A DNA stretch of 5,198 bases from an uncultured Marmoricola sp. (lineage in GTDB: Bacteria > Actinomycetota > Actinomycetes > Propionibacteriales > Nocardioidaceae). Positions 1 to 5,198 of this stretch are shown piece by piece; within the stretch, counting starts at the first letter, position 1; each line of letters begins with the position of its first letter. Where the stretch lies: positions 1 through 5,198 of the forward strand of contig CALMMO010000408.1 in NCBI GenBank assembly GCA_937868455.1, in the 5' to 3' direction. Under the pieces are notes generated by a model. It was given only the letters and a program-made list of their open reading frames with translations, was not told where the DNA came from and made no database searches. Both the position numbers and the translations under genes were made by a program.

Positions 1-1057
1 TCACAGCGAGCTCGGTCCATTTGCCGGTGAGGCCGTCAGCGCGCCAGAGCTGGGCAGTGAGCTGGTCAAGGCAGTAGACCTGATCGCCGCTGAGGAACAC
101 CCGGGCTTGGGACGAATCGGTTGGCAGGTGAAGGCGAGTGAACTCTGATTCGGCAAGTAGCCACAGGTCGCGTTCGTCAACCAGCACGCCCAGGGTGTCG
201 TGGATCAGGACCACCTCGTTGCTCAGCGAAGGCTTGGAGGTGATCGAGAGGGGTGTGCTGTGCCAGGTGCCGCCAGGGCGCGTTTCGCGTGACCAAATCA
301 TCTGTGGGGTGTCGTACTCGCCGATCTCGCCCGAAAGCATGCGGATGGATCCGTCGGCTGAGGCGGTGAGTGTGCGGAGAGCCAAGGTCTTGCCGGGGAG
401 TTTGACGGTTTCAAGCTTCCAGCGCTTCAAGTTCCCCGTGGAGTGCTTGATGACGGCCTTGCCTTCGCTGGTGGCCACCAACTGCCAGATGCTGCCATCG
501 GGAGCGAGGACCGGGGGCTCGGCAGAGCGAAGCTTGGGCAGGGGATAGGCCTTGGAATCGCGATAGACGAGGAAGCCGTCGGGTATCTCCATCAGCAGGT
601 CGCCTGCCTTGGTGGAGGAAAGCGTCTTGCCCTGGGGCACCTGGTGAACATCGCCGTCGAGGTCGACGCGCACGAGGTACGGCGAGGTGTAGGTCTGCAA
701 CAAGAAGCCATCAGCGAGCCCGGTTGGGAAAACACCCGAACCCATCTCAGTGACTTGTTTGAAGGTTCCGCTCGCGATCGTCTTGAGGTCTGCATCGGCC
801 AGCACCCAGGCGCCAATTTGGGGGCCTTCGTCGTCATCGGAACGGGCGCGGTAGGTGATGAGGGTGCGGTCTTGGCTGGTGGCGATCGAAACTGGGATGC
901 CGGCCTTAGCAATGTCTTGGGCGCTGGCGTTGGGGTTAGCGGCGACGGAGTACTCCGCTTGCGCGTCGTGGGTCGGGGTCGTCGGTGTCGGCGTGCTGGC
1001 GCAACCCGCGCTGAGCGCCGCCACCACGAGGAGAACCCCGAAACGGGAACCTGACAT
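1..1057 (-). CDS. Secreted lipoprotein, possible beta-propeller (partial, runs off the left edge)
   Basis: An open frame from ATG at 1057 reads 352 codons without a stop to the window edge, so the C-terminus is missing. The N-terminus is a lipoprotein signal: Arg5, a hydrophobic stretch (residues 6-17), then the lipobox LSAGC with the lipidated Cys19. A Thr/Pro-rich linker (about 20-30) follows, as expected for a protein tethered to the outer face of the membrane. The rest is soluble and beta-rich. Short Asp-Gly turns, each followed by a hydrophobic strand, recur at about residues 116, 160, 187 and 235 (ADGFLL, PDGFLV, PDGSIW, ADGSIR). This suggests a beta-propeller-like fold, which is inference. 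No catalytic motif is visible and I do not recognise a specific family. The start is supported by a strong Shine-Dalgarno 7 nt upstream. It lies 30 nt behind the GNAT gene and is probably co-transcribed with it. The long frames on the opposite strand here are shadows. Confidence 0.85.
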   Translation of the reverse strand, partial: MSGSRFGVLLVVAALSAGCASTPTPTTPTHDAQAEYSVAANPNASAQDIAKAGIPVSIATSQDRTLITYRARSDDDEGPQIGAWVLADADLKTIASGTFKQVTEMGSGVFPTGLADGFLLQTYTSPYLVRVDLDGDVHQVPQGKTLSSTKAGDLLMEIPDGFLVYRDSKAYPLPKLRSAEPPVLAPDGSIWQLVATSEGKAVIKHSTGNLKRWKLETVKLPGKTLALRTLTASADGSIRMLSGEIGEYDTPQMIWSRETRPGGTWHSTPLSITSKPSLSNEVVLIHDTLGVLVDERDLWLLAESEFTRLHLPTDSSQARVFLSGDQVYCLDQLTAQLWRADGLTGKWTELAV

Positions 1058-1064
1058 TGCGAAA

Positions 1065-1072
1065 CCACCTCC
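1065..1072 (-). promoter_or_regulatory. Shine-Dalgarno of the lipoprotein gene
   Basis: On the minus strand GGAGGTGG lies 7 nt before the ATG at 1057. It is a near-perfect match to the anti-Shine-Dalgarno. It fixes the start of the lipoprotein and allows it to be translated independently as the second gene of a GNAT-lipoprotein transcript. Confidence 0.8.
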
Positions 1073-1087
1073 GTGATCGTGTCCGCC

Positions 1088-2197
1088 TCAGGTTACGTGT
1101 AAATCCAAGCTGTGGCTGTCGGTGAGCTCAAAGATGGCGGCATCGCGCCGTCCAGTCCCAGTGACTACCGCATGGGAGAGCGACCCGACCTGGGTGAACC
1201 CATGTCGCTGAAGCAAATTGTTTGAGGCGGTGTTGCCGTGTGCCACATGCGCCATGAGTCGTGACAACCCCAATGAATCACCCGTGCCGTGGTCAATCAC
1301 TAGGCCTAGCGCCTGACTCATCAACCCTTGGCCGCTGCGGCCGGGGTGGATCCAGTAGCCGACCTCGCCGGAGGCCGTAGCCCGGTCGATCTCGAAGATA
1401 TTGATGACTCCGATCAGTTGGTCGGAGTCGATGTCGGTGATGGCCCAGCGCACCGCTTGGCCTTGGGCCATTTCCTCCGCGCCGTGAAGCTGCCATTCCA
1501 GGAAATGCTCAGGTTTGAATGGGTGCGGGATCGAGCCGATCCATCGAGCTACTTCGCCGTCGCTTAGAGCCTCTAGGGCCGCTGGCAGGTCGGTCTCGAG
1601 CACCGGCCTCAGGCGAATGCGTTCGGTCTCAAAGACTGGGGCGTCGTACCAAGGAGTGCCGGGGCGGCGCCCGTCTGTGTGCAGCAGAGACCCCACCCAG
1701 GCATCAACTAACTGACCACGTTGGACCAGCGACTGGCGCAGATGCCCAGGGAGGATGTCGAAGCCCAATTTCCACGCGAGTTTGCGAGAGGCGAAGTTGC
1801 CTCGGTAGGCAGTCCAGTGAACGTGGCGGACGCCCTGTTGCTCAAACCCCCACGTCAGGAGCAGTCGGCAGGCGCGCTCCATGCCGCCGGTGCCACGAAT
1901 GCGGGGGTGGCTACCGTAGGCGAGTTCGGCTCGACCATCACCGAGGTTTCGCAAACTGAGGGTGCCCGAATATTCGCCGGCGTACTCAATGGAAAAGGCC
2001 CATTCCGCATCAGTGAGCCAGCCACCGGGGTTGTTGTGGCGCACGAACCTGATGGCGTCCTCGCGGGTGTAGTCCACCGGGACAGTCGTCCAGCGTTGGC
2101 TTTCCGGGTCGTTACTTTGCTCCACCACGCCCGCAATGTCGCTCTCGCGATGGGCACGGAGGGTGACGATGCCATCGGTGAGGGTTGGCGGCTTCAT
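1088..2197 (-). CDS. Tandem GNAT N-acetyltransferase (two RimJ/RimL-like domains)
   Basis: A 369-residue cytoplasmic protein made of two GNAT domains in one chain, each expected to transfer acetyl from acetyl-CoA to an amine; the substrate is unknown. Domain 1 (about 8-172) opens with the typical DGIVTLRAHRESD start. It has an acetyl-CoA loop at 99-106 (RIRGTGGM, somewhat degenerate) and a motif-B-like GNFASRKLAWKLGF (133-146). Domain 2 (about 189-360) opens with ETERIRLRPVLETDLPAAL, has a canonical loop RSGQGL (287-292) and ends with GNTASNNLLQRHGF (321-334). Single-domain RimJ/RimL proteins are roughly 170-200 residues, so the length fits a duplication. Such proteins may acetylate protein N-termini, amino sugars or antibiotics, and nothing here decides between these. 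There is no clear Shine-Dalgarno before the ATG, so it may be leaderless. It is the probable first gene of a transcript continuing into the lipoprotein gene. Confidence 0.88.
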   Translation of the reverse strand: MKPPTLTDGIVTLRAHRESDIAGVVEQSNDPESQRWTTVPVDYTREDAIRFVRHNNPGGWLTDAEWAFSIEYAGEYSGTLSLRNLGDGRAELAYGSHPRIRGTGGMERACRLLLTWGFEQQGVRHVHWTAYRGNFASRKLAWKLGFDILPGHLRQSLVQRGQLVDAWVGSLLHTDGRRPGTPWYDAPVFETERIRLRPVLETDLPAALEALSDGEVARWIGSIPHPFKPEHFLEWQLHGAEEMAQGQAVRWAITDIDSDQLIGVINIFEIDRATASGEVGYWIHPGRSGQGLMSQALGLVIDHGTGDSLGLSRLMAHVAHGNTASNNLLQRHGFTQVGSLSHAVVTGTGRRDAAIFELTDSHSLDLHVT

Positions 2198-2204
2198 AGG
2201 GATA

Positions 2205-2210
2205 AGACTG
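2205..2210 (-). promoter_or_regulatory. Weak candidate -10 element for the GNAT gene
   Basis: Read on the minus strand, CAGTCT ends 7 nt before the GNAT ATG. It differs from the TANNNT pattern only at its first base. The spacing is the same as that between the GAGAAT hexamers and the start codons of the two plus-strand genes. With no Shine-Dalgarno present, a leaderless transcript is plausible. No convincing -35 was seen and the match is weak. Confidence 0.22.
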
Positions 2211-2279
2211 CCCCGCTTCGCCCACAGTTGCGACTTACTTAATCGCGGTCACTAACCAAGCTGCGGTTGCGCGTTGGCT

Positions 2280-2328
2280 GCTGAGAGAATGGGCGACATG
2301 TCCACAACACCCACTGCAAACCCGCGCG
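2280..2328 (+). repeat. Direct repeat copy A: promoter plus first ten codons of the membrane-protein gene
   Basis: This 49-bp segment matches 3533-3581 at 46 of 49 positions without gaps (offset 1253). The three differences are 2291 G versus A in the leader, 2306 A versus C (silent, codon 3) and 2321 C versus A (Asn8 versus Lys8). It begins with GCTGAGAGAAT, contains the ATG at 2298 and ends after codon 10. Upstream, AGCTGCG occurs at 2259-2265 here and at 3519-3525 by the other copy. The spacing to the repeat differs by 7 bp, so the homology may once have been longer. Confidence 0.95.
2282..2290 (+). promoter_or_regulatory. Probable extended -10 promoter of the membrane-protein gene
   Basis: TGA followed by GAGAAT fits an extended -10 element (TGN plus a TANNNT-like hexamer, first base G). 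The hexamer ends 7 nt before the ATG at 2298, the distance expected if transcription begins at or next to the start codon. The same element precedes trpS. The purine run GAGAG could instead act as a weak Shine-Dalgarno about 10 nt from the ATG. No -35 is obvious. Confidence 0.45.
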
Positions 2329-3416
2329 CCCCGATGAACCGCTGGGTCCGCATCTTGATCGCCGTGATCGTGCTCGCTATTGGCCTACTTGTGGTGCGCC
2401 AGGTGTCACACCTGCGACAAGACGAACAGGCCGCGAGCGCCCCCAAGCCGAACGTCGGGGCGAAATCGACAGCCACCAGCAACAACAATGAGTACGTCGA
2501 ATACAAATCCACCACCCAGCAGTGGGGGCCGATGATCTCGACATGGACGGTGCCGCCGAAGCCGGCGGTTAACAACGGGCAGTTCATCGCCTTCTGGCCC
2601 GCCTTCAACAGCTCGGTCTCGGTCTTGCAGCCGGTGCTCGCCTGGGAGTCTTCGGATGAGCAGTGGAAAATCGCCAGCTGGGACTGCTGCCACAAAAAGC
2701 CATACAACAGCACCAGGATCATCGTGAACGACGGTGACGCCATCATGGGGACAATCACTCCCCAATGCGAGCTTGGCGAGATTGACTGCCAAGACTGGAC
2801 GATCACCACAACTAACGTCACAACCGGCGAATCAAGCACCTTTGACACCACTACGGATGAGGAGTCGTTGAAGAGCCTCATGCCCGCATTCCTCGAAACT
2901 CAGACGCAAACCTCCTGCGATGACCTGCCCGCGAACACGGGAGTCACCTTCATCACCCATGCATTCGACAACAACGAAGAAGAAATCAACCCGGAGTGGG
3001 TCTCGACCCACGACGCCCACGACCGCTCTGGGCCCGTCGAAGGTCTCGACTGCGACTGGAGCCAGGACGTGTCGGGATCGGAGTTCACCTTGGGCTACGA
3101 CTCGGGCTCGGAGGAAGTCCCGAACTTCTTGTTGACCGGGTCGCCAGCCCAGCTATCGCTGGAGCCAGGTTCAAGCGTGAGTTTCCCGGTGAACTTGGTT
3201 TCTCAATATGGGTTCTCGGGCAGTGCCACTCTGGACATCTATGGACTCCCTGATGGCGTGACCGCCACTTTTAGCGAGGATCCGATTACGACCGACAGCA
3301 CGGTCACCCTGACTGCCTCGCCCGAAGCCACCACTGGCACCGCCTACATCGCCGTCCATGGCACGTCCTCTGACAGTCTGCACGCGGCCGAGCCGATGAT
3401 GCTGACGGTGGAATAG
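2298..3416 (+). CDS. Membrane-anchored extracytoplasmic protein with C-terminal Ig-like module (function unknown)
   Basis: 372 residues. One hydrophobic segment (about 17-33) follows Arg15/Arg18, with no obvious signal-peptidase site, so a signal anchor with the bulk outside the membrane is likely. A low-complexity linker (about 40-64) leads to a beta-rich domain (about 65-270). It has the blocks STWTVPPKP (81-89), LQPVLAW (110-116), ASWDCC (126-131) and VNDGDAIMGTI (143-153), and six cysteines (130, 131, 157, 164, 207, 252) that could form disulfides. The pattern resembles secreted hypothetical proteins I recall and loosely the lectin-like G1 peptidase fold; I could not assign a catalytic pair. 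Residues about 277-372 form an Ig-like module of the GFSGSATL...GLPDGVTATFS type. I chose ATG 2298 over TTG 2274 and ATG 2289 because it alone matches the trpS start in the repeated leader. The first ten codons are nearly identical to those of trpS, so Met13 (ATG 2334) may be the ancestral start. Confidence 0.8.
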   Translation: MSTTPTANPRAPMNRWVRILIAVIVLAIGLLVVRQVSHLRQDEQAASAPKPNVGAKSTATSNNNEYVEYKSTTQQWGPMISTWTVPPKPAVNNGQFIAFWPAFNSSVSVLQPVLAWESSDEQWKIASWDCCHKKPYNSTRIIVNDGDAIMGTITPQCELGEIDCQDWTITTTNVTTGESSTFDTTTDEESLKSLMPAFLETQTQTSCDDLPANTGVTFITHAFDNNEEEINPEWVSTHDAHDRSGPVEGLDCDWSQDVSGSEFTLGYDSGSEEVPNFLLTGSPAQLSLEPGSSVSFPVNLVSQYGFSGSATLDIYGLPDGVTATFSEDPITTDSTVTLTASPEATTGTAYIAVHGTSSDSLHAAEPMMLTVE

Positions 3417-3421
3417 GTCCA

Positions 3422-3466
3422 GCGGTCACCCTCACCGCGTCGAAAAAGGGGCGCGCCGTGATCTAG
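3422..3466 (+). other. Possible Ig-strand remnant behind the membrane-protein stop codon
   Basis: The 134-nt gap before trpS contains 3423-3442, which matches 3301-3320 inside the Ig-like module at 17 of 20 bases. Read in the frame of GCG at 3422 it gives AVTLTASKKGRAVI and then TAG at 3464-3466, sharing VTLTAS with the module. This frame differs from that of the gene and has no start codon. It may be a decayed tail or a duplicated fragment, and chance is possible. The rest of the gap holds the trpS leader. A 5-bp stem GCGGT/ACCGC (3422-3426 with 3434-3438) has no T-run, so I do not call a terminator. Confidence 0.3.
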
Positions 3467-3532
3467 CCCGTCTCGGCATGAGCGTTGCCGATCTGGGGAC
3501 CTCACAAACCCAGATGCGAGCTGCGCAACCGG

Positions 3533-3581
3533 GCTGAGAGAATAGGCGACATGTCCACCACACCCACTGCAAAACCGCGCG
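3533..3581 (+). repeat. Direct repeat copy B: trpS promoter plus first ten codons
   Basis: This is the partner of 2280-2328, with 46 of 49 bases identical. It ends after codon 10 of trpS, immediately before the conserved VLSGIQPT block. The sequence continues smoothly into a normal TrpS N-terminus, which makes this the likely original copy. In this copy the upstream ATG alternative of copy A reads ATA, confirming the ATG at 3551 as the shared start. Confidence 0.95.
3535..3543 (+). promoter_or_regulatory. Probable extended -10 promoter of trpS
   Basis: TGA-GAGAAT, identical to 2282-2290, ends 7 nt before the trpS ATG. It suggests a leaderless or near-leaderless trpS transcript that also carries the 2H phosphoesterase gene. 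No Trp-codon-rich leader peptide, attenuator or T-box-like structure is visible upstream. Confidence 0.45.
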
Positions 3582-4573
3582 TCCTTTCGGGCATTCAACC
3601 GACGTCGGATTCCTTCCACTTCGGCAACTACCTCGGTGCAGTTCGGCAGTGGGTTGACTTGCAGCAGGACTTCGATGCGTTCTACACCGTCGTCGACTTG
3701 CACGCGATCACGATCGACTTTGACCCCAAGGTGCTTCGCCAACGGGTGCACACCTCGGCAGCGCAACTGATCGCTTTGGGAATTGATCCTGAGATTTCCA
3801 CGGTCTTCGTTCAGTCGCAGGTGCCCGCCCACGCCCAACTCGCCTGGGTGATGCAGTGCATCACGGCGTACGGCGAAGCCAAGCGGATGACTCAATTCAA
3901 GGACAAGGCAGCCAAGGGCGGGGAAGGTGCCGCAAGTGTTGGCCTCTTGACCTACCCGATGCTGATGGCCGCCGACATCTTGCTGTACCGGCCCCAATAC
4001 GTGCCGGTTGGCGAGGACCAGCGCCAGCACCTTGAGTTGACTCGTGACCTGGCTCAGCGGTTCAACCACCGCTTCAAGAGGACCTTCCGGATGCCTGAGC
4101 CTTACATCCTCAAGGACTCAGCCAAGATCATGGATCTGGCAAACCCAACGAGCAAGATGAGCAAGTCCTCGGAGTCGCAGGCCGGGGTGTTGGATCTGCT
4201 CGAGGACCCGAAGATCACCGCAAAGAAGGTTCGTTCTGCGGTCACTGACTCCGACACTCACGTGGCCTATGACACCGATGCCAAGCCGGGGATCAGCAAC
4301 TTGCTGGGGCTCTACTCTGCGTTCTCGGGCACCCCGATCGATGCTTTGGTCGAGCAATACGCCGGGCAGGGATACGGCGCGTTCAAGAGCGACTTGGCTG
4401 AGGTGGTGGCCGACTTCGTGACCCCGGTCCGTAATCGCACCCTGGAGCTACTCAAAGACCGTGGTGAACTCGACAACATCCTCACGAAGGGCGCTGAGCG
4501 GGCCAACGAGGTTGCCCAGCGCACACTCGATGATGTGTATGACAACACTGGACTCACGCGCCCGATTCGCTAG
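3551..4573 (+). CDS. trpS: Tryptophan--tRNA ligase
   Basis: A 340-residue class Ic aminoacyl-tRNA synthetase, within the usual 330-345 for bacterial TrpS. It charges tRNA-Trp with tryptophan using ATP in the cytoplasm and acts as a dimer in the family. Both ATP-binding signatures are present: the HIGH-type motif HFGN at 23-26, after GIQPTSDSF, and an intact KMSKS at 202-206. Other family blocks are MTQFKDK (113-119), [18 protein letters not shown] ahead of the active-site region, and GEDQ (154-157). No key residue is missing, so it should be functional. The open frame extends upstream to about 3485, but ATG 3551 starts the standard N-terminus and lies correctly behind the -10 element. The first ten residues ([10 protein letters not shown]) are shared with the preceding unrelated protein. 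It is followed after 11 nt by the 2H phosphoesterase gene. Confidence 0.98.
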   Translation: MSTTPTAKPRVLSGIQPTSDSFHFGNYLGAVRQWVDLQQDFDAFYTVVDLHAITIDFDPKVLRQRVHTSAAQLIALGIDPEISTVFVQSQVPAHAQLAWVMQCITAYGEAKRMTQFKDKAAKGGEGAASVGLLTYPMLMAADILLYRPQYVPVGEDQRQHLELTRDLAQRFNHRFKRTFRMPEPYILKDSAKIMDLANPTSKMSKSSESQAGVLDLLEDPKITAKKVRSAVTDSDTHVAYDTDAKPGISNLLGLYSAFSGTPIDALVEQYAGQGYGAFKSDLAEVVADFVTPVRNRTLELLKDRGELDNILTKGAERANEVAQRTLDDVYDNTGLTRPIR

Positions 4574-4578
4574 GGTGA
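4574..4578 (+). promoter_or_regulatory. Shine-Dalgarno deciding the GTG start of the 2H phosphoesterase
   Basis: GGTGA directly follows the trpS stop codon and lies 6 nt before GTG 4585. It matches part of the anti-Shine-Dalgarno complement and supports GTG as the start, with re-initiation just behind trpS. Confidence 0.6.
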
Positions 4579-4584
4579 CCCCTC

Positions 4585-5094
4585 GTGCCAACCATTGGGG
4601 TCTCGATCGCGCTGCCAGATGAGTGTGGTGTTCATCTGCAGGACTATCGACTCTCGCTTGGTGACGAGTCGGCGCGCCAGATCCCCAGCCACATCACGTT
4701 GGCCCCGCCAACCGAGATTGCCGCTGACCAAATCGATGCGCTCCATAGGCATCTGCAGGCAGTCGCAACGGGTCAGTCGCCCTTTGAGGTGCACCTGCGC
4801 GGCACTGGCACGTTCCGCCCCACCTCGCCGGTGGTGTTCATCAGTGTTGTAGCCGGCATTTCCGGATGCGAGCGCCTAGCCAAGTCGGTGCGGGTAGGCA
4901 TGCTCGACAGCGAATCGTCGTACCCCTATCACCCGCACGTGACGATCGCGCATCACCTCGACGAGGCCACGATGGACCGCGCGTTCACCGAGATGACTGG
5001 CTTTGAGTGCGCCTTTGAGGTGAAGAGTTTCTGGCTCTACACCTTTGAAGAGACCACAGGATGGGTGAAGTCCGCAGAGTTCATGCTCGGTTAG
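4585..5094 (+). CDS. 2H phosphoesterase / '2'-5' RNA ligase' family protein
   Basis: 169 residues with the two H-x-T/S-x signatures that define the 2H phosphoesterase superfamily: HITL at 36-39, just after Pro34-Ser35, and HVTI at 118-121, within YPYHPHVTIAHHL. The spacing of about 82 residues and the total length fit the LigT/ThpR-like group. These enzymes typically open 2',3'-cyclic phosphates or join or hydrolyse 2'-5' linkages in RNA, with tRNA fragments as common in-vitro substrates. The exact activity cannot be read from the sequence, so no symbol is given. It starts at GTG 4585 with a good Shine-Dalgarno, 11 nt after trpS, so translation is probably coupled to it. A role in tRNA end processing or repair would fit this neighbour but is inference. 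The stop codon overlaps that of the convergent gene. Confidence 0.9.
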   Translation: MPTIGVSIALPDECGVHLQDYRLSLGDESARQIPSHITLAPPTEIAADQIDALHRHLQAVATGQSPFEVHLRGTGTFRPTSPVVFISVVAGISGCERLAKSVRVGMLDSESSYPYHPHVTIAHHLDEATMDRAFTEMTGFECAFEVKSFWLYTFEETTGWVKSAEFMLG

Positions 5095-5198
5095 AGCACT
5101 GGTCCTCGAGCAGGCGAGGTCACCGATGCAGGTGCGTATCCGGACTTCTTGCCTGTGACCACGACGGTGATCATCTTGCCGCGCTGGCCCTTGCGCAG
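5091..5198 (-). CDS. C-terminal end of a probable secreted surface protein (partial, runs off the right edge)
   Basis: On the minus strand an open frame enters at the window edge and reads 35 codons to TAA at 5093-5091. The peptide, including GKMITVVVTGKKSGYAPASVTS, matches the strand pattern of C-terminal Ig-like repeats of actinobacterial secreted proteins (GKTLTVTVTGSKAGY...S-type modules). It ends shortly after such a module. The parent protein is therefore probably an extracellular or cell-wall protein, but its main function lies outside the window. Its stop codon overlaps the stop of the 2H phosphoesterase gene on the other strand. Confidence 0.7.
   Translation of the reverse strand: MRKGQRGKMITVVVTGKKSGYAPASVTSPARGPVL

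Noticed and set aside
138..1054. Plus-strand open frames of 136 and 203 codons
   Set aside because: They lie opposite the lipoprotein gene, which has a signal peptide, lipobox and strong Shine-Dalgarno. Their products are low-complexity, Gly/Arg/Ser-rich and show no domain pattern.
592..1068. Minus-strand frame of 158 codons overlapping the lipoprotein start
   Set aside because: A shifted frame of the same DNA giving an Arg/Pro/Ser-rich product. The lipoprotein frame has the better start and composition.
1721..2242. Plus-strand frame of 173 codons opposite the GNAT gene
   Set aside because: Antisense shadow. The minus strand encodes two recognisable GNAT domains here.
2274..2297. Longer N-terminus for the membrane protein from TTG 2274 or ATG 2289
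   Set aside because: The ATG at 2289 reads ATA in the trpS copy, and these bases form the apparent -10 element. ATG 2298 is the start shared by both copies.
2252..2881. Minus-strand frame of 209 codons opposite the membrane-protein gene
   Set aside because: The product has no coherent domain and the plus strand carries an anchored protein with an Ig-like module. It would also run across the repeated leader.
3422..3457. Possible terminator: stem GCGGT/ACCGC and palindrome GGCGCGCC
   Set aside because: The stem is only 5 bp with a 7-nt loop and no T-run follows. The palindrome alone is not a terminator.
2260..3532. Inverted match GGTTGCGC near 2266 and GCGCAACC near 3523, as possible ends of a mobile element
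   Set aside because: Only 8-9 bp, not at the repeat borders and with no transposase between. Chance is likely in this GC-rich sequence.
3344..4069. Minus-strand frame of 241 codons
   Set aside because: Antisense of trpS, which has all family motifs. A long opposite frame is common in GC-rich coding DNA.

Overview
The window looks like a piece of an Actinomycetota (high-GC Gram-positive) chromosome. It is GC-rich by eye and favours G/C-ending codons. Its tryptophanyl-tRNA synthetase reads like an actinobacterial TrpS, and the gene pair trpS / 2H phosphoesterase also fits that phylum. I cannot place it to genus.

Layout from left to right. (1) 1-1057, minus strand: the first 352 codons of a lipoprotein gene that runs off the left edge. 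It has a signal peptide, a lipobox cysteine and a possible beta-propeller body. (2) 1088-2197, minus: a two-domain GNAT acetyltransferase lying 30 nt upstream of the lipoprotein gene, probably in the same transcript. (3) 2198-2297: a short divergent intergenic region. (4) 2298-3416, plus: an unrecognised membrane-anchored extracytoplasmic protein with a cysteine-containing beta-rich domain and a C-terminal Ig-like module. (5) 3551-4573, plus: trpS. (6) 4585-5094, plus: a 2H phosphoesterase ('2'-5' RNA ligase' family), 11 nt after trpS with its own Shine-Dalgarno, so very likely co-transcribed with it. (7) 5091-5198, minus: the last 35 codons of a probable secreted protein that runs off the right edge. 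Its stop codon overlaps the stop codon of gene 6.

The most striking signal is a 49-bp direct repeat with 46 of 49 bases identical, at 2280-2328 and 3533-3581. It covers the apparent promoter and the first ten codons of both the membrane-protein gene and trpS. Both proteins therefore begin MSTTPTA(N/K)PR and then diverge completely. The trpS copy looks like the original. The membrane protein seems to have been placed at the trpS 5' end together with a duplicated trpS promoter/start segment, fused in frame just upstream of its own likely original start (Met13). This would give the two unrelated genes matching expression signals. It also makes the intervening 1253 bp excisable by recombination between the repeats, leaving an intact trpS leader.

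No tRNA, rRNA, CRISPR array, transposase or convincing intrinsic terminator was seen. No stretch of more than 300 bases lacks a gene.
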